Counted from the first letter of the stretch, positions 18,091 to 26,919 are shown. The stretch: 32,557 nucleotides of DNA from Candidatus Lloydbacteria bacterium CG22_combo_CG10-13_8_21_14_all_47_15 (GCA_002771515.1 PCTL01000019.1:1-32557), one strand, 5' to 3'. The notes: generated from the sequence alone by a model not told the origin. Numbers and translations are program-made.

Positions 18091-18585
18091 TTATTTCAAT
18101 TCTATTTTTCCACCAGCTGCTTCAACTTTTTTCTTCAACTCTTCCGCTTCCTCTTTCTTCATACCTTGCTTAAGCATTGCCGGCGCGGCATCTACCAAAT
18201 CTTTCGCTTCTTTCAAGCCGAGACCTAACGCTTCTTTAAGCGCCTTAATGACTTGAATTTTCTGAGCTCCGGCATCCGCGAGCTCAACATCAAAGGATGA
18301 TTTCTCTTCCGCGGCCTCACCTGTGCCCGCACCCGATGCGGACATAGCCATTGCAGCCGCCGACACACCAAATTTCTTTTCAAGCACTTTCACAAGTTCA
18401 TGAAGCTCAAGCACGCTCATGTCCTCAATTTTTGAGACCAGGTCTTTAAATTTCTGAGGAACCTCTACTTCTTCACTGTCCGGCTCAGTCACAGGTAGCG
18501 CGGCTTCCACTTTTGTATCTTCCACAGGTTTCTCCGGAGCGGCAGTTTCCTCTGTTTGTGCTGCCTTTTTTTCTTCGTCTGTCAT
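18091..18585 (-). CDS. rplL: Ribosomal protein bL12 (L7/L12) with an acidic N-terminal extension
   Basis: Stalk protein that recruits translation GTPases; it binds L10 through its N-terminus. The usual protein is about 120 residues, and this one has 164. The normal N-terminal dimerisation part begins near residue 43 ([34 protein letters not shown]). An Ala/Gly hinge follows (about 75-90), then the factor-binding domain ([23 protein letters not shown]). The first 42 residues are an added stretch rich in Glu, Lys, Pro and Ala, likely disordered. The first ATG is used because no start exists at the usual N-terminus until Met56, which would remove needed residues. No Shine-Dalgarno is visible; rplJ ends 27 bases upstream. 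Confidence 0.95.
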   Translation of the reverse strand: MTDEEKKAAQTEETAAPEKPVEDTKVEAALPVTEPDSEEVEVPQKFKDLVSKIEDMSVLELHELVKVLEKKFGVSAAAMAMSASGAGTGEAAEEKSSFDVELADAGAQKIQVIKALKEALGLGLKEAKDLVDAAPAMLKQGMKKEEAEELKKKVEAAGGKIELK

Positions 18586-18612
18586 AATGATTAATAATTT
18601 ATGTTAATAATT

Positions 18613-19104
18613 TTATACTTCTCGTTTCTTCGCAATCTGACCAAGCGCCACGACAAACTGCTGAATTGGCGAGTTAATAAGATTCACAAACTGACCATAC
18701 AGAACATTCTGTGACGGTATCTCGGCAATATCTGTCATAGCCGCTTGGTCCATATACCTGCCTTCAAAAATGCCGCCGATAATCCTAATTGCGTCCTTGT
18801 ATGTTTTCTGGAATGCGTATACTTCCCGTGCCGGTGCAATCAAGTCATCACCGTATACCAACGCCAATTCACCTTCAAACGCCGGCTCTACGCCCGACAC
18901 ACCGCTATCGGCAAGCACACGCTTCACAATCGTCTTTTTTGCAACTTTGTAGGAAATACCTTTCTTGTGAAGCGCTTTCCGCATAGCGGTCGTCTCTGCA
19001 ACCGGCAGTCCATGAAAATTTACAAACGCAACTGACGGCGATGCCTTTACAGCATCGGCTACTTCAGAATATATTTCCTTCTTTTTGTCTTTTGATACAG
19101 CCAT
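18613..19104 (-). CDS. rplJ: Ribosomal protein uL10
   Basis: Base of the ribosomal stalk; binds 23S rRNA and carries L12 dimers. The 163-residue product shows the family N-terminus (KDKKKEIYSEVADAVKASPSVAFVNFHGL), the segment MRKALHKKGISYKVAKKTI, and a C-terminal helix that should bind L12. The gene forms a two-gene operon with rplL behind an L10 leader. The common neighbours rplK, rplA and rpoB are not present here, so the cluster is split. Confidence 0.95.
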   Translation of the reverse strand: MAVSKDKKKEIYSEVADAVKASPSVAFVNFHGLPVAETTAMRKALHKKGISYKVAKKTIVKRVLADSGVSGVEPAFEGELALVYGDDLIAPAREVYAFQKTYKDAIRIIGGIFEGRYMDQAAMTDIAEIPSQNVLYGQFVNLINSPIQQFVVALGQIAKKREV

Positions 19105-19169
19105 AATAAAAGTATCAAACTTTGGTTATCTTCTCGGCTTGGAAAGATAAATTATATTCATCTTTCGTT

Positions 19170-19266
19170 CGCCATGTGTCGCTAATAAAAAAATAAACGG
19201 CCAAAAGCCGCGCGTACTTCGACCTCGGCAGGGCTTATGGTATACCGCCTGCTGTCTACGGCTTGT
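19170..19266 (-). promoter_or_regulatory. Ribosomal protein L10 leader
   Basis: The minus strand carries the hallmark segments GTAGACAGCAGG (about 19261-19250) and CCCTGCCGAGG (about 19234-19224), which pair through GCAGG/CCTGC as in the known L10 leader that binds the L10-L12 complex for feedback control. Downstream, CGGC TTTTG GCCG followed by TTTATTTTTTT (19210-19187) may be an attenuator. The rest up to the ATG at 19104 is untranslated. Confidence 0.75.
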
Positions 19267-19272
19267 ATATAC

Positions 19273-19301
19273 TATATACCGCCAGAGCATCAAAAAGTCA
19301 A
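19273..19301 (-). promoter_or_regulatory. Promoter of rplJ-rplL
   Basis: On the minus strand TTGACT (19301-19296), a 17-base spacer, TATATA (19278-19273). The start would fall near 19266, right at the L10 leader, giving a leader of about 160 bases. Confidence 0.7.
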
Positions 19302-19332
19302 TAGCAAACTGCTATTATGGCGCACAGTAAAT

Positions 19333-19368
19333 AAAAATTCTCCGGTAGCGTACCGCCGGAGAATTTTT
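19333..19368 (-). terminator. Intrinsic terminator after the peptidoglycan-binding gene
   Basis: AAAAATTCTCCGG and CCGGAGAATTTTT form a 13-base stem around a ten-base loop, 17 bases after the stop. Confidence 0.88.
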
Positions 19369-19384
19369 ATCCTGTAATATTCCT

Positions 19385-20683
19385 TTACTGTGCAATCTGT
19401 GTTTGAAGTTCCGCCTGAAGAGTTTCAAGCTGACTAAGCATTGCCTGAATCTGTACCTCCAGAGCATCTACATCCGCCTGGTTTCCTTGTGCCGGAGCCG
19501 CAGGAACGGCAGGCACTTCAGTCGGTACGGCAGGGATTGCAGGCATACCTCCGCTAAAGATTTCTCCAAACTTCGCGCGCGTTTTCGGACCTACAAAACC
19601 GTATCCCGGATCTCCGGTGCCAGCCACACCATATTTTACTTGAAATTTCTGCACTGCTTTTTCGGTCAGAGAACCGAAGTAGTCGGTTTCGTTACCTGGC
19701 GAGCCGACGCCTGATGAAGAAATAATCGTGTCCGTGTCGGAGTTTAAGAGCTGTTGGAGCCGTTTGACATCCGTACCTGCTTGTCCAAGCCCCAACGCCG
19801 CTGTAAAGACAGGAGAAACTGCTGTTGCGACAGGTGACGGCTCTGCCACTTCGGGAGCTTGCGGTTCTGCATTACTGAATACTTCCGCGAGTTTTGCCCG
19901 TGTAGCGGGACCCACAAGACCGTAACCTGTTGTGTCAGGAGAGCCACTTGAGACCACCCCGTACTTCGCCTGGAATTTCTGCACCGCTTTTTCGGTCAGA
20001 GAACCGAAGTAGTCGGTTTCGTTGCCTGGCGAGCCGACGCCTGATGAAGAAATAATCGTGTCCGTGTCGGAGTTTAAGAGCTGTTGGAGCCGTTTGACCT
20101 CATCGCTTGATATTCCACGCGTGAGTGTTCCCGCAAATACCGGGGAAACGGCGAGCGCGACAGGAGAGGGCTGTGCTACCGTAGAAGCCGGTGTCGTTAG
20201 CGCGCCTGCTATCGGCACACCCGGAACCACAATCGGCTGTGACGCAGGGATACCTCCTCCTCCGCCTCCTCCACCACCAGTAGAACCGCCGCCACTTGAC
20301 GCAGCGCCTCCGCCACCGCCTCCGCTACAAGTACTCCCTGAAGTAGGAGTAACTGTTACGGTTACAGTTGTGTCCCATAGGTCATTTTCAATTGTAAGCG
20401 TAGAATTACTGCTTCCGCATACAAAACTTTTCCTATAATCAACAGGGTCAACCGTAAAGTTACGCTTATCGCTTGAGGTAATTGTCATTTTAGCATCGCG
20501 CGAGAGATCAGCTGTAAACTTAGTAGCACTCACAGTAACGGAGTCGATACTACCTTGCGAAACGGTAAAACTATCGCCGCCAACGCTTATCGTAGAACCT
20601 GTAAGAACAGCATCGGTATTTGCAGCAAACGAAGCCATCGGAAAGAGAATCAGCGTGGCAACGAGTAACCATTTGTTTGCCAT
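19385..20683 (-). CDS. Exported protein with two peptidoglycan-binding domains
   Basis: A 432-residue exported protein. Residues 1-20 are a signal peptide with cleavage after SFA. A small beta-rich domain follows (21-118), then a Gly/Ser linker with runs of glycine (119-144). Two PG_binding_1 domains lie at about 183-270 and 293-377, each with [24 protein letters not shown] and GP-x-TRAK. A Pro/Ala linker and a coiled coil (about 402-432) finish it. The two domains are almost identical at the DNA level. It probably ties a surface structure to the wall. It lies 23 bases downstream of the repeat-protein gene and probably shares its promoter. Confidence 0.88.
   Translation of the reverse strand: MANKWLLVATLILFPMASFAANTDAVLTGSTISVGGDSFTVSQGSIDSVTVSATKFTADLSRDAKMTITSSDKRNFTVDPVDYRKSFVCGSSNSTLTIENDLWDTTVTVTVTPTSGSTCSGGGGGGAASSGGGSTGGGGGGGGGIPASQPIVVPGVPIAGALTTPASTVAQPSPVALAVSPVFAGTLTRGISSDEVKRLQQLLNSDTDTIISSSGVGSPGNETDYFGSLTEKAVQKFQAKYGVVSSGSPDTTGYGLVGPATRAKLAEVFSNAEPQAPEVAEPSPVATAVSPVFTAALGLGQAGTDVKRLQQLLNSDTDTIISSSGVGSPGNETDYFGSLTEKAVQKFQVKYGVAGTGDPGYGFVGPKTRAKFGEIFSGGMPAIPAVPTEVPAVPAAPAQGNQADVDALEVQIQAMLSQLETLQAELQTQIAQ
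19644..19768. repeat. 125-base direct repeat, copy 1
   Basis: Identical to 19974-20098 except for two bases, at an offset of exactly 330 bases (110 codons). It encodes the core of the second peptidoglycan-binding domain. Confidence 0.9.
19974..20098. repeat. 125-base direct repeat, copy 2
   Basis: Partner of 19644-19768; it encodes the core of the first peptidoglycan-binding domain. The in-frame spacing allows gain or loss of a domain by recombination. Confidence 0.9.
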
Positions 20684-20706
20684 AATAATAAGAGTTAATT
20701 GATCAA

Positions 20707-21471
20707 TTACTTGATGCCAATAAAGTTAATGGTGGTATTTGCGCTTTCAATACTTGTCGTTGTGGTTGCCAAATCACCGACATTCGCGATAGATAATCCG
20801 ATTGTGCTCGCCGCCGTTGAGGATGCCGCCTGAATAATAAAGTTTGAATGGAGTGTCGGTGCCTGAACAAATATCTTAAATCCAGTGGTTACACCGGTCG
20901 CGCCTGTGCAACTTGCAACCGCTGTAGATGACGCGGTAACCGTTGTATTCGCAAGACTGCATGTGCCGAATATCATTCCGCTGATTGTTCCAGCCGTGCT
21001 ATTACCTCCAACAATTAAATTAGTCGTGCTTGCTGTGGTCGTAACATCAAGATTTGTACCTACAGTCAGCGCGCCTGTAGTTGAAGCACTGCCGTTGATT
21101 GTAACTGAATCCGCCACGGCATCTCCCAAGGTAACATTGCCGTTTGCCGTCAGAGTTCCTGCAGTCGCGAAGTTTCCGTTGGTGGAAGTTGTAGTCGCGA
21201 AACCGTTTACCCACAAATTACCTCCAACAGTCAGTCCATTGGTTGTAGACGCATTGCCGGTAATAATAATTGCATCTGCCGCCGCATCGCCTAAAGTGAC
21301 TGCGTCATTGAGGGTTGTTGCGCCACTTACAGTAAGCGACCCTCCTGTAGTAATATTCGTGCTAATCGTTGTCGCCGCGGATGCCGCAATAGCAACAAAA
21401 ACAAACGAAAGAACGACGGAAAATGCCACAGAAAACATGTCGCGTTTCTTAAATAACTTTTTCATACGCAT
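20707..21471 (-). CDS. Exported Thr/Ala/Ser-rich repeat protein, fibre-like
   Basis: A 254-residue protein from ATG 21471. An N-terminal signal segment ends at about residue 32 (ASA before ATT). The mature part repeats short beta-forming units such as LTVGGN, LTVGTN, VTLGDA and ASTT(N/G), rich in Thr, Ala, Asn and Gly; this resembles surface fibre or beta-solenoid head repeats. Two cysteines lie near the C-terminal third (GTCSLANT and ASCTGA). The C-terminal part ([11 protein letters not shown]...) looks like a capping beta domain. TTG at 21480 and ATG at 21465 are other possible starts; none has a Shine-Dalgarno. It probably forms or decorates a surface layer or fibre together with the next gene's wall-binding product. 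No family name is assigned. Confidence 0.7.
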   Translation of the reverse strand: MRMKKLFKKRDMFSVAFSVVLSFVFVAIAASAATTISTNITTGGSLTVSGATTLNDAVTLGDAAADAIIITGNASTTNGLTVGGNLWVNGFATTTSTNGNFATAGTLTANGNVTLGDAVADSVTINGSASTTGALTVGTNLDVTTTASTTNLIVGGNSTAGTISGMIFGTCSLANTTVTASSTAVASCTGATGVTTGFKIFVQAPTLHSNFIIQAASSTAASTIGLSIANVGDLATTTTSIESANTTINFIGIK

Positions 21472-21623
21472 GTAACGCAAAAGATAAAGATTGCGTTATA
21501 ATATAAAATTACTAATAAAAATAAATAAAGTTTTTCTCGCCTATGTTTTTTGGATTTCGACGCCAAGCATAGGTTTATTTATAACCAAACCAGAGCACAC
21601 TGAGTTTTCACAGTGATACATAT

Positions 21624-21653
21624 ATCATAGCGTGCGGGGGGGGGGTGTTGCAA
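21624..21653 (-). promoter_or_regulatory. Candidate phase-variable promoter with a ten-base C tract in its spacer
   Basis: On the minus strand TTGCAA (21653-21648) and TATGAT (21629-21624) are 18 bases apart, and the spacer contains ten C in a row (21645-21636). A start near 21617 would give a leader of about 146 bases, with possible hairpins CACTG/CAGTG and CCTATG/CATAGG, before the fibre-like gene. A second promoter closer to the gene (AT-rich at 21490-21510) cannot be excluded. The rest of 21481-21716 has no gene. Confidence 0.5.
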
Positions 21654-21716
21654 AACAATGTATGTGGATAACATTACAACAGACCGAGCAACGATGTTTC
21701 AATACGATTTGATTGC

Positions 21717-21747
21717 AAAAAAAAATACGCTCACTGGCGTATTTTTT
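21717..21747 (-). terminator. Intrinsic terminator after the DUF4956 gene
   Basis: A-run, ATACGC (21725-21730), loop TCACTG, GCGTAT, T-run. It closes the CotH/VTC operon. Confidence 0.85.
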
Positions 21748-21772
21748 ATGTGTTCCGACGCAACTTGTACGG

Positions 21773-22447
21773 TTAATATTCAACACTCTTCTCTCCGCTA
21801 ATGATATTTACACTTGAAATCAAATCTTTGTCGTGTAATTCATTTATAAGTTTCGCGGAATCAAAAGTATCTTTCAATTTAATAGAAAATATATATGTAT
21901 TTGTGTCTACTCCGTAGGTCTTTGCCTGTAGAAATTCAAAGGATTCGGCGAAACCGGAAATAACTTTCCGTACTTCGTCCATATTAATATTTTTCTTTGC
22001 GTTGAAGGTCAAAATAAACCCGACATTACTGGTCATACTTCCGATATGGTACCGATAGAGACCGAGGATAATCAGCGAGATAATTACAGTTGATATGAGC
22101 GCTATTGAATAGTGGCTCGTACCGACCGCAACGCCGATTACGAGCGCGAAGAATACGAAAGCAATGTCGCGCGTTTCCTTCAAAATCGTGCGGAACCGAA
22201 TAAGAGAAAAGGCGCCAAGAAGCGCGAAAGCGCCAACAAGATTATTCTGCACCACCATCATCACAACCGAGCCGAGGATACCGACAATAATCAATGTAAA
22301 GATAAATGATGGCGAATATGATAGCCCTTGATGCGTCCGCTTATATACAAAGACAATCACCAAGAGAAGCGCAAACGCAAATAGCAGGTTAAAGACTACA
22401 ATGGCAGAACTTAATTCTGTTTGTGTCAAATTATAAAAATTGTTCAT
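21773..22447 (-). CDS. DUF4956-family membrane protein
   Basis: A 224-residue protein. Four or so membrane helices lie in residues 15-135. Between them is the family-typical segment NNLVGAFALLGAFSLIRFRTILKETRDIAFVFFALVIGVAVG. The C-terminal 85 residues are a soluble, ferredoxin-like alpha/beta domain facing the cytosol. It ends the operon CotH, CotH-beta-helix, VTC, DUF4956; genes of these families are known to occur together in other bacteria. The function is not established; membrane support for the VTC enzyme is a guess. It starts ten bases after the VTC gene stop. Confidence 0.85.
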   Translation of the reverse strand: MNNFYNLTQTELSSAIVVFNLLFAFALLLVIVFVYKRTHQGLSYSPSFIFTLIIVGILGSVVMMVVQNNLVGAFALLGAFSLIRFRTILKETRDIAFVFFALVIGVAVGTSHYSIALISTVIISLIILGLYRYHIGSMTSNVGFILTFNAKKNINMDEVRKVISGFAESFEFLQAKTYGVDTNTYIFSIKLKDTFDSAKLINELHDKDLISSVNIISGEKSVEY

Positions 22448-22457
22448 AAAATAAATG

Positions 22458-23174
22458 TTATCTTCCTATAGGATAAGCCGCGGTCAGCGCGTCAATGGCA
22501 TTCGTATACTTTGAAAACGGCTCGCGCGACAAGTGGAACCTGCGAACCATATCGCCGAACCACCACGGCATCGCTCCAAAAAATTTTACTTCCATCACCG
22601 CCCGCCCCGGCGCGACGGAAAACATTCCACCATTATCCACAAAATCACTCCACGCGCAAGTTTCAATATCGTAGTCAATGGTCAACCGTATCTCCGACAA
22701 AAAATAGCTCACATACGCGCTGCGCTTATACCGTACCACGATATTTGGATGATAATTTTTCATCTGGAAATAGTGCAGAAATTTCCGTAACTGCGCGTCG
22801 TTCCCATTGCGCGATTTTAACGCGGCTACATCAGTATTGTGAAGAAGAGATGCAAATCCATCACCATCCACGACGCTTCTTATCTTTCGTATATTCATAT
22901 TGTGTTTTTCTTTTATTTCAAGCCACACATCCCCGCCGTAGGAAAACGAATTTTCATAAATCCTCGCTCGCATTTTTCTGCGAAATTTCACGCCGCTTAA
23001 CTTATCATGATAATCATCTAAAAGAGGCGTATCAAAATACAAGCTCGTGACGATGTACGATCCGTCTTGCGCGGTGTCTTTATCAAGTCCGATTTTTTGC
23101 AGATACTCTTCAAAAATCGGCATCATATGCGCGTCAATAATATATTTAAACTCGTGCCTGCTGTTTTTTGTCAT
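22458..23174 (-). CDS. VTC-domain protein (polyphosphate polymerase-like)
   Basis: A 238-residue protein with the VTC fold, a tunnel enzyme related to the yeast vacuolar polyphosphate polymerase. Expected charged tunnel residues are present: RHEFKY (6-11), RRKMRARIY, LEIKEK, VRYKRSAY, TIDYDI and VMEVKF. ATG 23174 lies four bases after the CotH stop and gives the family-typical N-terminus; the frame extending to 23342 would overlap the CotH gene. No membrane segment is seen, so it probably acts in the cytosol, perhaps docked on the DUF4956 protein. Polyphosphate synthesis is the family's assigned role but is unproven for this branch. Confidence 0.87.
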   Translation of the reverse strand: MTKNSRHEFKYIIDAHMMPIFEEYLQKIGLDKDTAQDGSYIVTSLYFDTPLLDDYHDKLSGVKFRRKMRARIYENSFSYGGDVWLEIKEKHNMNIRKIRSVVDGDGFASLLHNTDVAALKSRNGNDAQLRKFLHYFQMKNYHPNIVVRYKRSAYVSYFLSEIRLTIDYDIETCAWSDFVDNGGMFSVAPGRAVMEVKFFGAMPWWFGDMVRRFHLSREPFSKYTNAIDALTAAYPIGR

Positions 23175-23178
23175 ATGC

Positions 23179-25572
23179 TTATTTGATATATCGGTACTCT
23201 TGGACCGGAAACTCTGCCCCTTCAAACAAAGATAATGCATCTGCCGCAAGCGGGATAGTAACATTTTCAAATATATTTTCCGAAAGAACAGCGGCTCCGC
23301 CATTGGCAAATTCCGCTTTCTTGCGGTATGCGACAATACCAATCTTCGTATCTAAAATTCTATTACCTGAAATATCGGCAACGGCGTTATCTTTCACAGC
23401 AATGCCAATTTCACATCCGGTAATAGTATTTTCCCGAATAATCGGCCGAGCCCCTTCTCCTACACTTATTCCCTTGTCGGAACAGCCATATACCTGATTG
23501 TTTTCCGCAAGAATATCACTCCAACTCAAATCAATAGCGTCACCGCCTCCGTCAAAGCCGATGTCAGAAAACACATTACCGACAATCTTCGTATCTCTTG
23601 AAACAAAATCAACATCTATGGCGTCAGAAAATGTGTGCTCAAACCTAGAATCTCTAATGCTCGCTTCTCCGTATTTTATATTCAACGCGTCATCGTCGCC
23701 TGAATTGCTGAATGTTGTGTCTGAAATTTCAACCGATGCGTTGTGAAATGCCACCATTCCGGTAAATGTAATACCGTTTATACTCTCACCCGAACCGCCA
23801 TCAAAGAAAACATTCTCTACAATACTCTTTTCTTCCGTATTGACCACGGCAAATGTTCCCCATTCCCTACCGGTATTCGCGCGCATCACACGGATAGGCG
23901 CAAAACTGCGCCCGCGCGCAACGATAGGACTATACGAAATCACGGAGACGCCTTCTCCCATATATAGAGTCGCCCCAGCGTCAATCTGTACCCGAACCCC
24001 GCGTGGAACAATAATATCACTCCCAAAATAGTACGAGCCGGGCAAGAGCGCTACAGTTAACGCGTCCCGTTTGACGAACGATGGATTGACGCGGATAAAT
24101 TCATCAATAGAGGAGCCGGATTCAGAGAAACGCTTAAACTCACCTTCCGGAAAAAATCGGTTTTTATCAGGATCATCGCCCTTGTCGGCAGTATAATAGC
24201 TATCCCCGTACTCAAGCACGGCTTTCGCGCTATGGAAATTATCAACCGCAATATCCCTAAATACCCCAACCTGCCGAATAAACTGGAAATTATTGTAAAG
24301 CTTTGCCCCGTCCGTAAAGAAATCCGCCTTTGTCTTGTCGTACCAGTCGTCATAAAAAGACAAATCGTCCATTAAGTTTGAGTCATCCGATATGTATGCT
24401 CCAAGAAGTTTATTCCGTGCTTCGCGGAATTCCGGAATACCGAGAATACGGCTTGAGATATCTGTGATATGGTCCCCGCGCATCGTATCAATCGCCGTCA
24501 TCTCCAAATCCCACGGACTGAATTCAAATTTTCCGGTATCTGGATTAAATATTAAAAACACATTTCCAAAGGTTTCGTTAAAATGACTGCTACCGGCAAG
24601 AATGCTCACCACATTGAACGCGTAAAATTTATCCATATCAAGTATGTTGGGTATCAGGCGTTTGAATGTTCCATCATCCGCACCATCCAGAAGTTCATAA
24701 AAAGTCCGTACGGCAGTGTCTGCCGTCGCTTGGCCTGTATGTCTGGTAAAGTAGTATGTCCCATCTTTCCGTACCACAGAAAACACGGAAGAATCATTAG
24801 CATCGGCACTCTCTCCGACAAGAATACTATCGTCAAGATTAAACACCGACAGTGCATCTGATACAGGACGCTTGTTCAGCCATTCATCAGTGAAGCGTTC
24901 TACGGTCAGATAAACTCCCATATCAACTCCGTTTATCCGAAGCCGCGCAAACGACATATCAAGCGTCGTCAACCCTAATTTCTGCGCGCGATACAAATTG
25001 AGCGGTTCAGCAAAATATTTTCGGTCATATGGAATAATAAAATCCAAACTCTTCATACCTTGAAACAGATTTTTTGACGGAAATTTGACCCGTATTGATT
25101 TTTGAAAACTATTCCAGTGGTTTGCGTTGGTACCTCGATATTTTACTTTTACTTCATCCTGATATCCTCCGAAGGCGAACCCGCCGGTAGCCCATACTCT
25201 GTTATCGCTTTCCAAATATCCACCCACGGGGTCAGCCGGTAAATTCGCATTCAGAAAGACCATATTTTGCGTAGTGATAAACATGTCATATACAGGCAAG
25301 TGAGACGGCGCCAGGGAATGTACCAAATAGTACGGCGCGAAAAAAATATCCGGAAGTTTCCGCAAGGAATGATACGCGTGCAAAAAATGCCGGGCAATGG
25401 GATTCCCTAGAATGCTTGTTCTAAAAGCGTTAAAAGAGGCGCTTCTTTGCTCAAGCGGATTTTGAAATATCACAAGAGAAAAAATCACCGCAAAAAAGAC
25501 GCACGCGACGAGGAGCGGATACCGTACTTTTTTTTGTCTGAAAAAATGCCGTATGTTCATATCTGATATCAT
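23179..25572 (-). CDS. CotH-family protein fused to a right-handed beta-helix
   Basis: A 797-residue protein, anchored by one N-terminal helix (about residues 18-36). The CotH domain (about 95-480) has the CotH basic strand VKYRGTNANHWNSFQKSIRVKF (143-164) and the kinase-like motif NETFGNVFLIFNP followed by PWDLEM (353-358), whose Asp should bind metal. From about residue 505 to 780 comes a parallel beta-helix (ISDTTFSNSGDD, IRDSRFEHT, IVGNVFSDIG and ENNQVYG repeats). CotH proteins are atypical protein kinases related to Fam20C in other bacteria. The beta-helix may bind or modify a surface polymer. The start ATG directly follows the upstream stop; Met5 is an alternative start. Confidence 0.85.
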   Translation of the reverse strand: MISDMNIRHFFRQKKVRYPLLVACVFFAVIFSLVIFQNPLEQRSASFNAFRTSILGNPIARHFLHAYHSLRKLPDIFFAPYYLVHSLAPSHLPVYDMFITTQNMVFLNANLPADPVGGYLESDNRVWATGGFAFGGYQDEVKVKYRGTNANHWNSFQKSIRVKFPSKNLFQGMKSLDFIIPYDRKYFAEPLNLYRAQKLGLTTLDMSFARLRINGVDMGVYLTVERFTDEWLNKRPVSDALSVFNLDDSILVGESADANDSSVFSVVRKDGTYYFTRHTGQATADTAVRTFYELLDGADDGTFKRLIPNILDMDKFYAFNVVSILAGSSHFNETFGNVFLIFNPDTGKFEFSPWDLEMTAIDTMRGDHITDISSRILGIPEFREARNKLLGAYISDDSNLMDDLSFYDDWYDKTKADFFTDGAKLYNNFQFIRQVGVFRDIAVDNFHSAKAVLEYGDSYYTADKGDDPDKNRFFPEGEFKRFSESGSSIDEFIRVNPSFVKRDALTVALLPGSYYFGSDIIVPRGVRVQIDAGATLYMGEGVSVISYSPIVARGRSFAPIRVMRANTGREWGTFAVVNTEEKSIVENVFFDGGSGESINGITFTGMVAFHNASVEISDTTFSNSGDDDALNIKYGEASIRDSRFEHTFSDAIDVDFVSRDTKIVGNVFSDIGFDGGGDAIDLSWSDILAENNQVYGCSDKGISVGEGARPIIRENTITGCEIGIAVKDNAVADISGNRILDTKIGIVAYRKKAEFANGGAAVLSENIFENVTIPLAADALSLFEGAEFPVQEYRYIK

Positions 25573-26886
25573 CTAGCGTGCGTACTCGTTCTCCAGCACA
25601 TTGCGCGCGTTGTGAAAATTATTAATAAAATGCCAACGGGTCTCCGCCACTGTGTTCATAAACACAAAGTTGTTGTCTTTTTTTGCGGTATCTTTGAAAA
25701 ACGCACCTTTCGTACTCTCGTATAAATTGTCGTAAAACTTAAGGTCATCCCTCAAATTGTCGGGGTTATCTATATACTCGGCCAAAAGCTCATTCCGCCG
25801 TTCCCGAAACGCGTCTACTGACAATATTCGCTGTGACAAAGTTGAGTTCTCAGTATAATGCTCACGCGCCGGATTGATAACGATATCAATCGGCACCATT
25901 TCAAATTTTCCAGTTTCCGCATTACGAAGAAGCATCACATTCTCAAAATCATACTGTGGATTACCTGCAAGAATGGTCAGGATATCCCACCGGTAAAACT
26001 TCTCCATATCCAAGAGTTTTGGTATCTCTCTTTCAAACACCTCATCTGTGGCGGTATCAACAATGGAAATCAGCGCTTCAAGATTTTTGTATCGTTCTTT
26101 TTCTTCTATGTAGCTTTTCCAACCGCCGATAAACTCAATGTCGTACAGCGACAGTACAGATTCATATTCTACTTCATTATCTCCGCCAAAAAGCGCCATG
26201 GAACCGTCGTCAACGCCAAATATATTTGATCCGGCAGGTACGCCCTTTTTGTCTAAAAGCTCCCGCGACCAATGGTCGGATACAATATACACGCCATGAT
26301 TCTCGCCATTCAAGATGACATTCATAAAGCGCATATCGGGCGTTAACAAACCGAATTTCTCCGCACGATACATATTGAGAAAAGGAGCATAATATAATTT
26401 GTCAGACGGAAGTACCAAATTAAGCGCGGATGCGCCTTCAAAAAGATGCCCCTCCGAAAACTTTACGCGATAGGATTTTTTAAAACTATTCCAATGATTT
26501 GAATTCAAGCCCTTGTATCGCACATCTGCTTCAGAAATAAAGCCGTCGCTCTGGAACATACCTTTCACAAACACACGGTTTTCATCAAGGCTGATGCTCG
26601 TAAACGGAGAAGACTTCGGTAGGTTATCGTTCAAATAGAGAATATCTTTTGATTCAATGTCCAAAGAAAGCTCCGGGAGGTCGGTTTGAATAAACAAATA
26701 CGGGAAAAATACGATGTCCGGCAACTTTCTGAGCGAACGGTAGAGCGGGAGTAATTGTCTGCCAAATTCACTATCCGTTACTTTTGATTTAATGGTCAAA
26801 GGCAATGAATTAAGCCACCAAAGCAAAGTAGCCGATACAACCGATATCACGATAAAGACAAGATATTTGTGGCGCGCCGATTTCAT
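25573..26886 (-). CDS. CotH-family protein, membrane anchored
   Basis: A 437-residue CotH protein with one N-terminal membrane helix (LVFIVISVVSATLLWWLN). The body is CotH: VRYKGLNSNHWNSFKKSYRVKF, AGNPQYDFENVMLLRNAETGKFE, then VPIDIV. The metal-binding Asp of the last motif is kept, but the following acidic residue found in the partner CotH (WDLE) is replaced (IDIV), and Trp is lost. It has no beta-helix. ATG 26886 is preferred over the frame opening at 26958, which starts inside a terminator. It is the first gene of the operon. It may be the weaker or regulatory half of a CotH pair. Confidence 0.83.
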   Translation of the reverse strand: MKSARHKYLVFIVISVVSATLLWWLNSLPLTIKSKVTDSEFGRQLLPLYRSLRKLPDIVFFPYLFIQTDLPELSLDIESKDILYLNDNLPKSSPFTSISLDENRVFVKGMFQSDGFISEADVRYKGLNSNHWNSFKKSYRVKFSEGHLFEGASALNLVLPSDKLYYAPFLNMYRAEKFGLLTPDMRFMNVILNGENHGVYIVSDHWSRELLDKKGVPAGSNIFGVDDGSMALFGGDNEVEYESVLSLYDIEFIGGWKSYIEEKERYKNLEALISIVDTATDEVFEREIPKLLDMEKFYRWDILTILAGNPQYDFENVMLLRNAETGKFEMVPIDIVINPAREHYTENSTLSQRILSVDAFRERRNELLAEYIDNPDNLRDDLKFYDNLYESTKGAFFKDTAKKDNNFVFMNTVAETRWHFINNFHNARNVLENEYAR

Positions 26887-26904
26887 TTTATAATCCAAGC
26901 ATTC

Positions 26905-26919
26905 TACCGTAAAACGGTA
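26905..26919. promoter_or_regulatory. Short inverted repeat upstream of the CotH operon
   Basis: TACCG and CGGTA separated by five bases, just upstream of the first CotH gene and next to a possible -10 TAGAAT on the minus strand. It could be a regulator site. Confidence 0.35.

Noticed and set aside
20885-21475. 196-residue open frame opposite the fibre-like gene
   Set aside because: It is a Val/Pro-rich mirror of a Thr/Ala repeat gene, as expected from base composition.
22511-23050. 179-residue open frame opposite the VTC gene
   Set aside because: The minus-strand VTC protein is clearly conserved; the opposite frame has no features.
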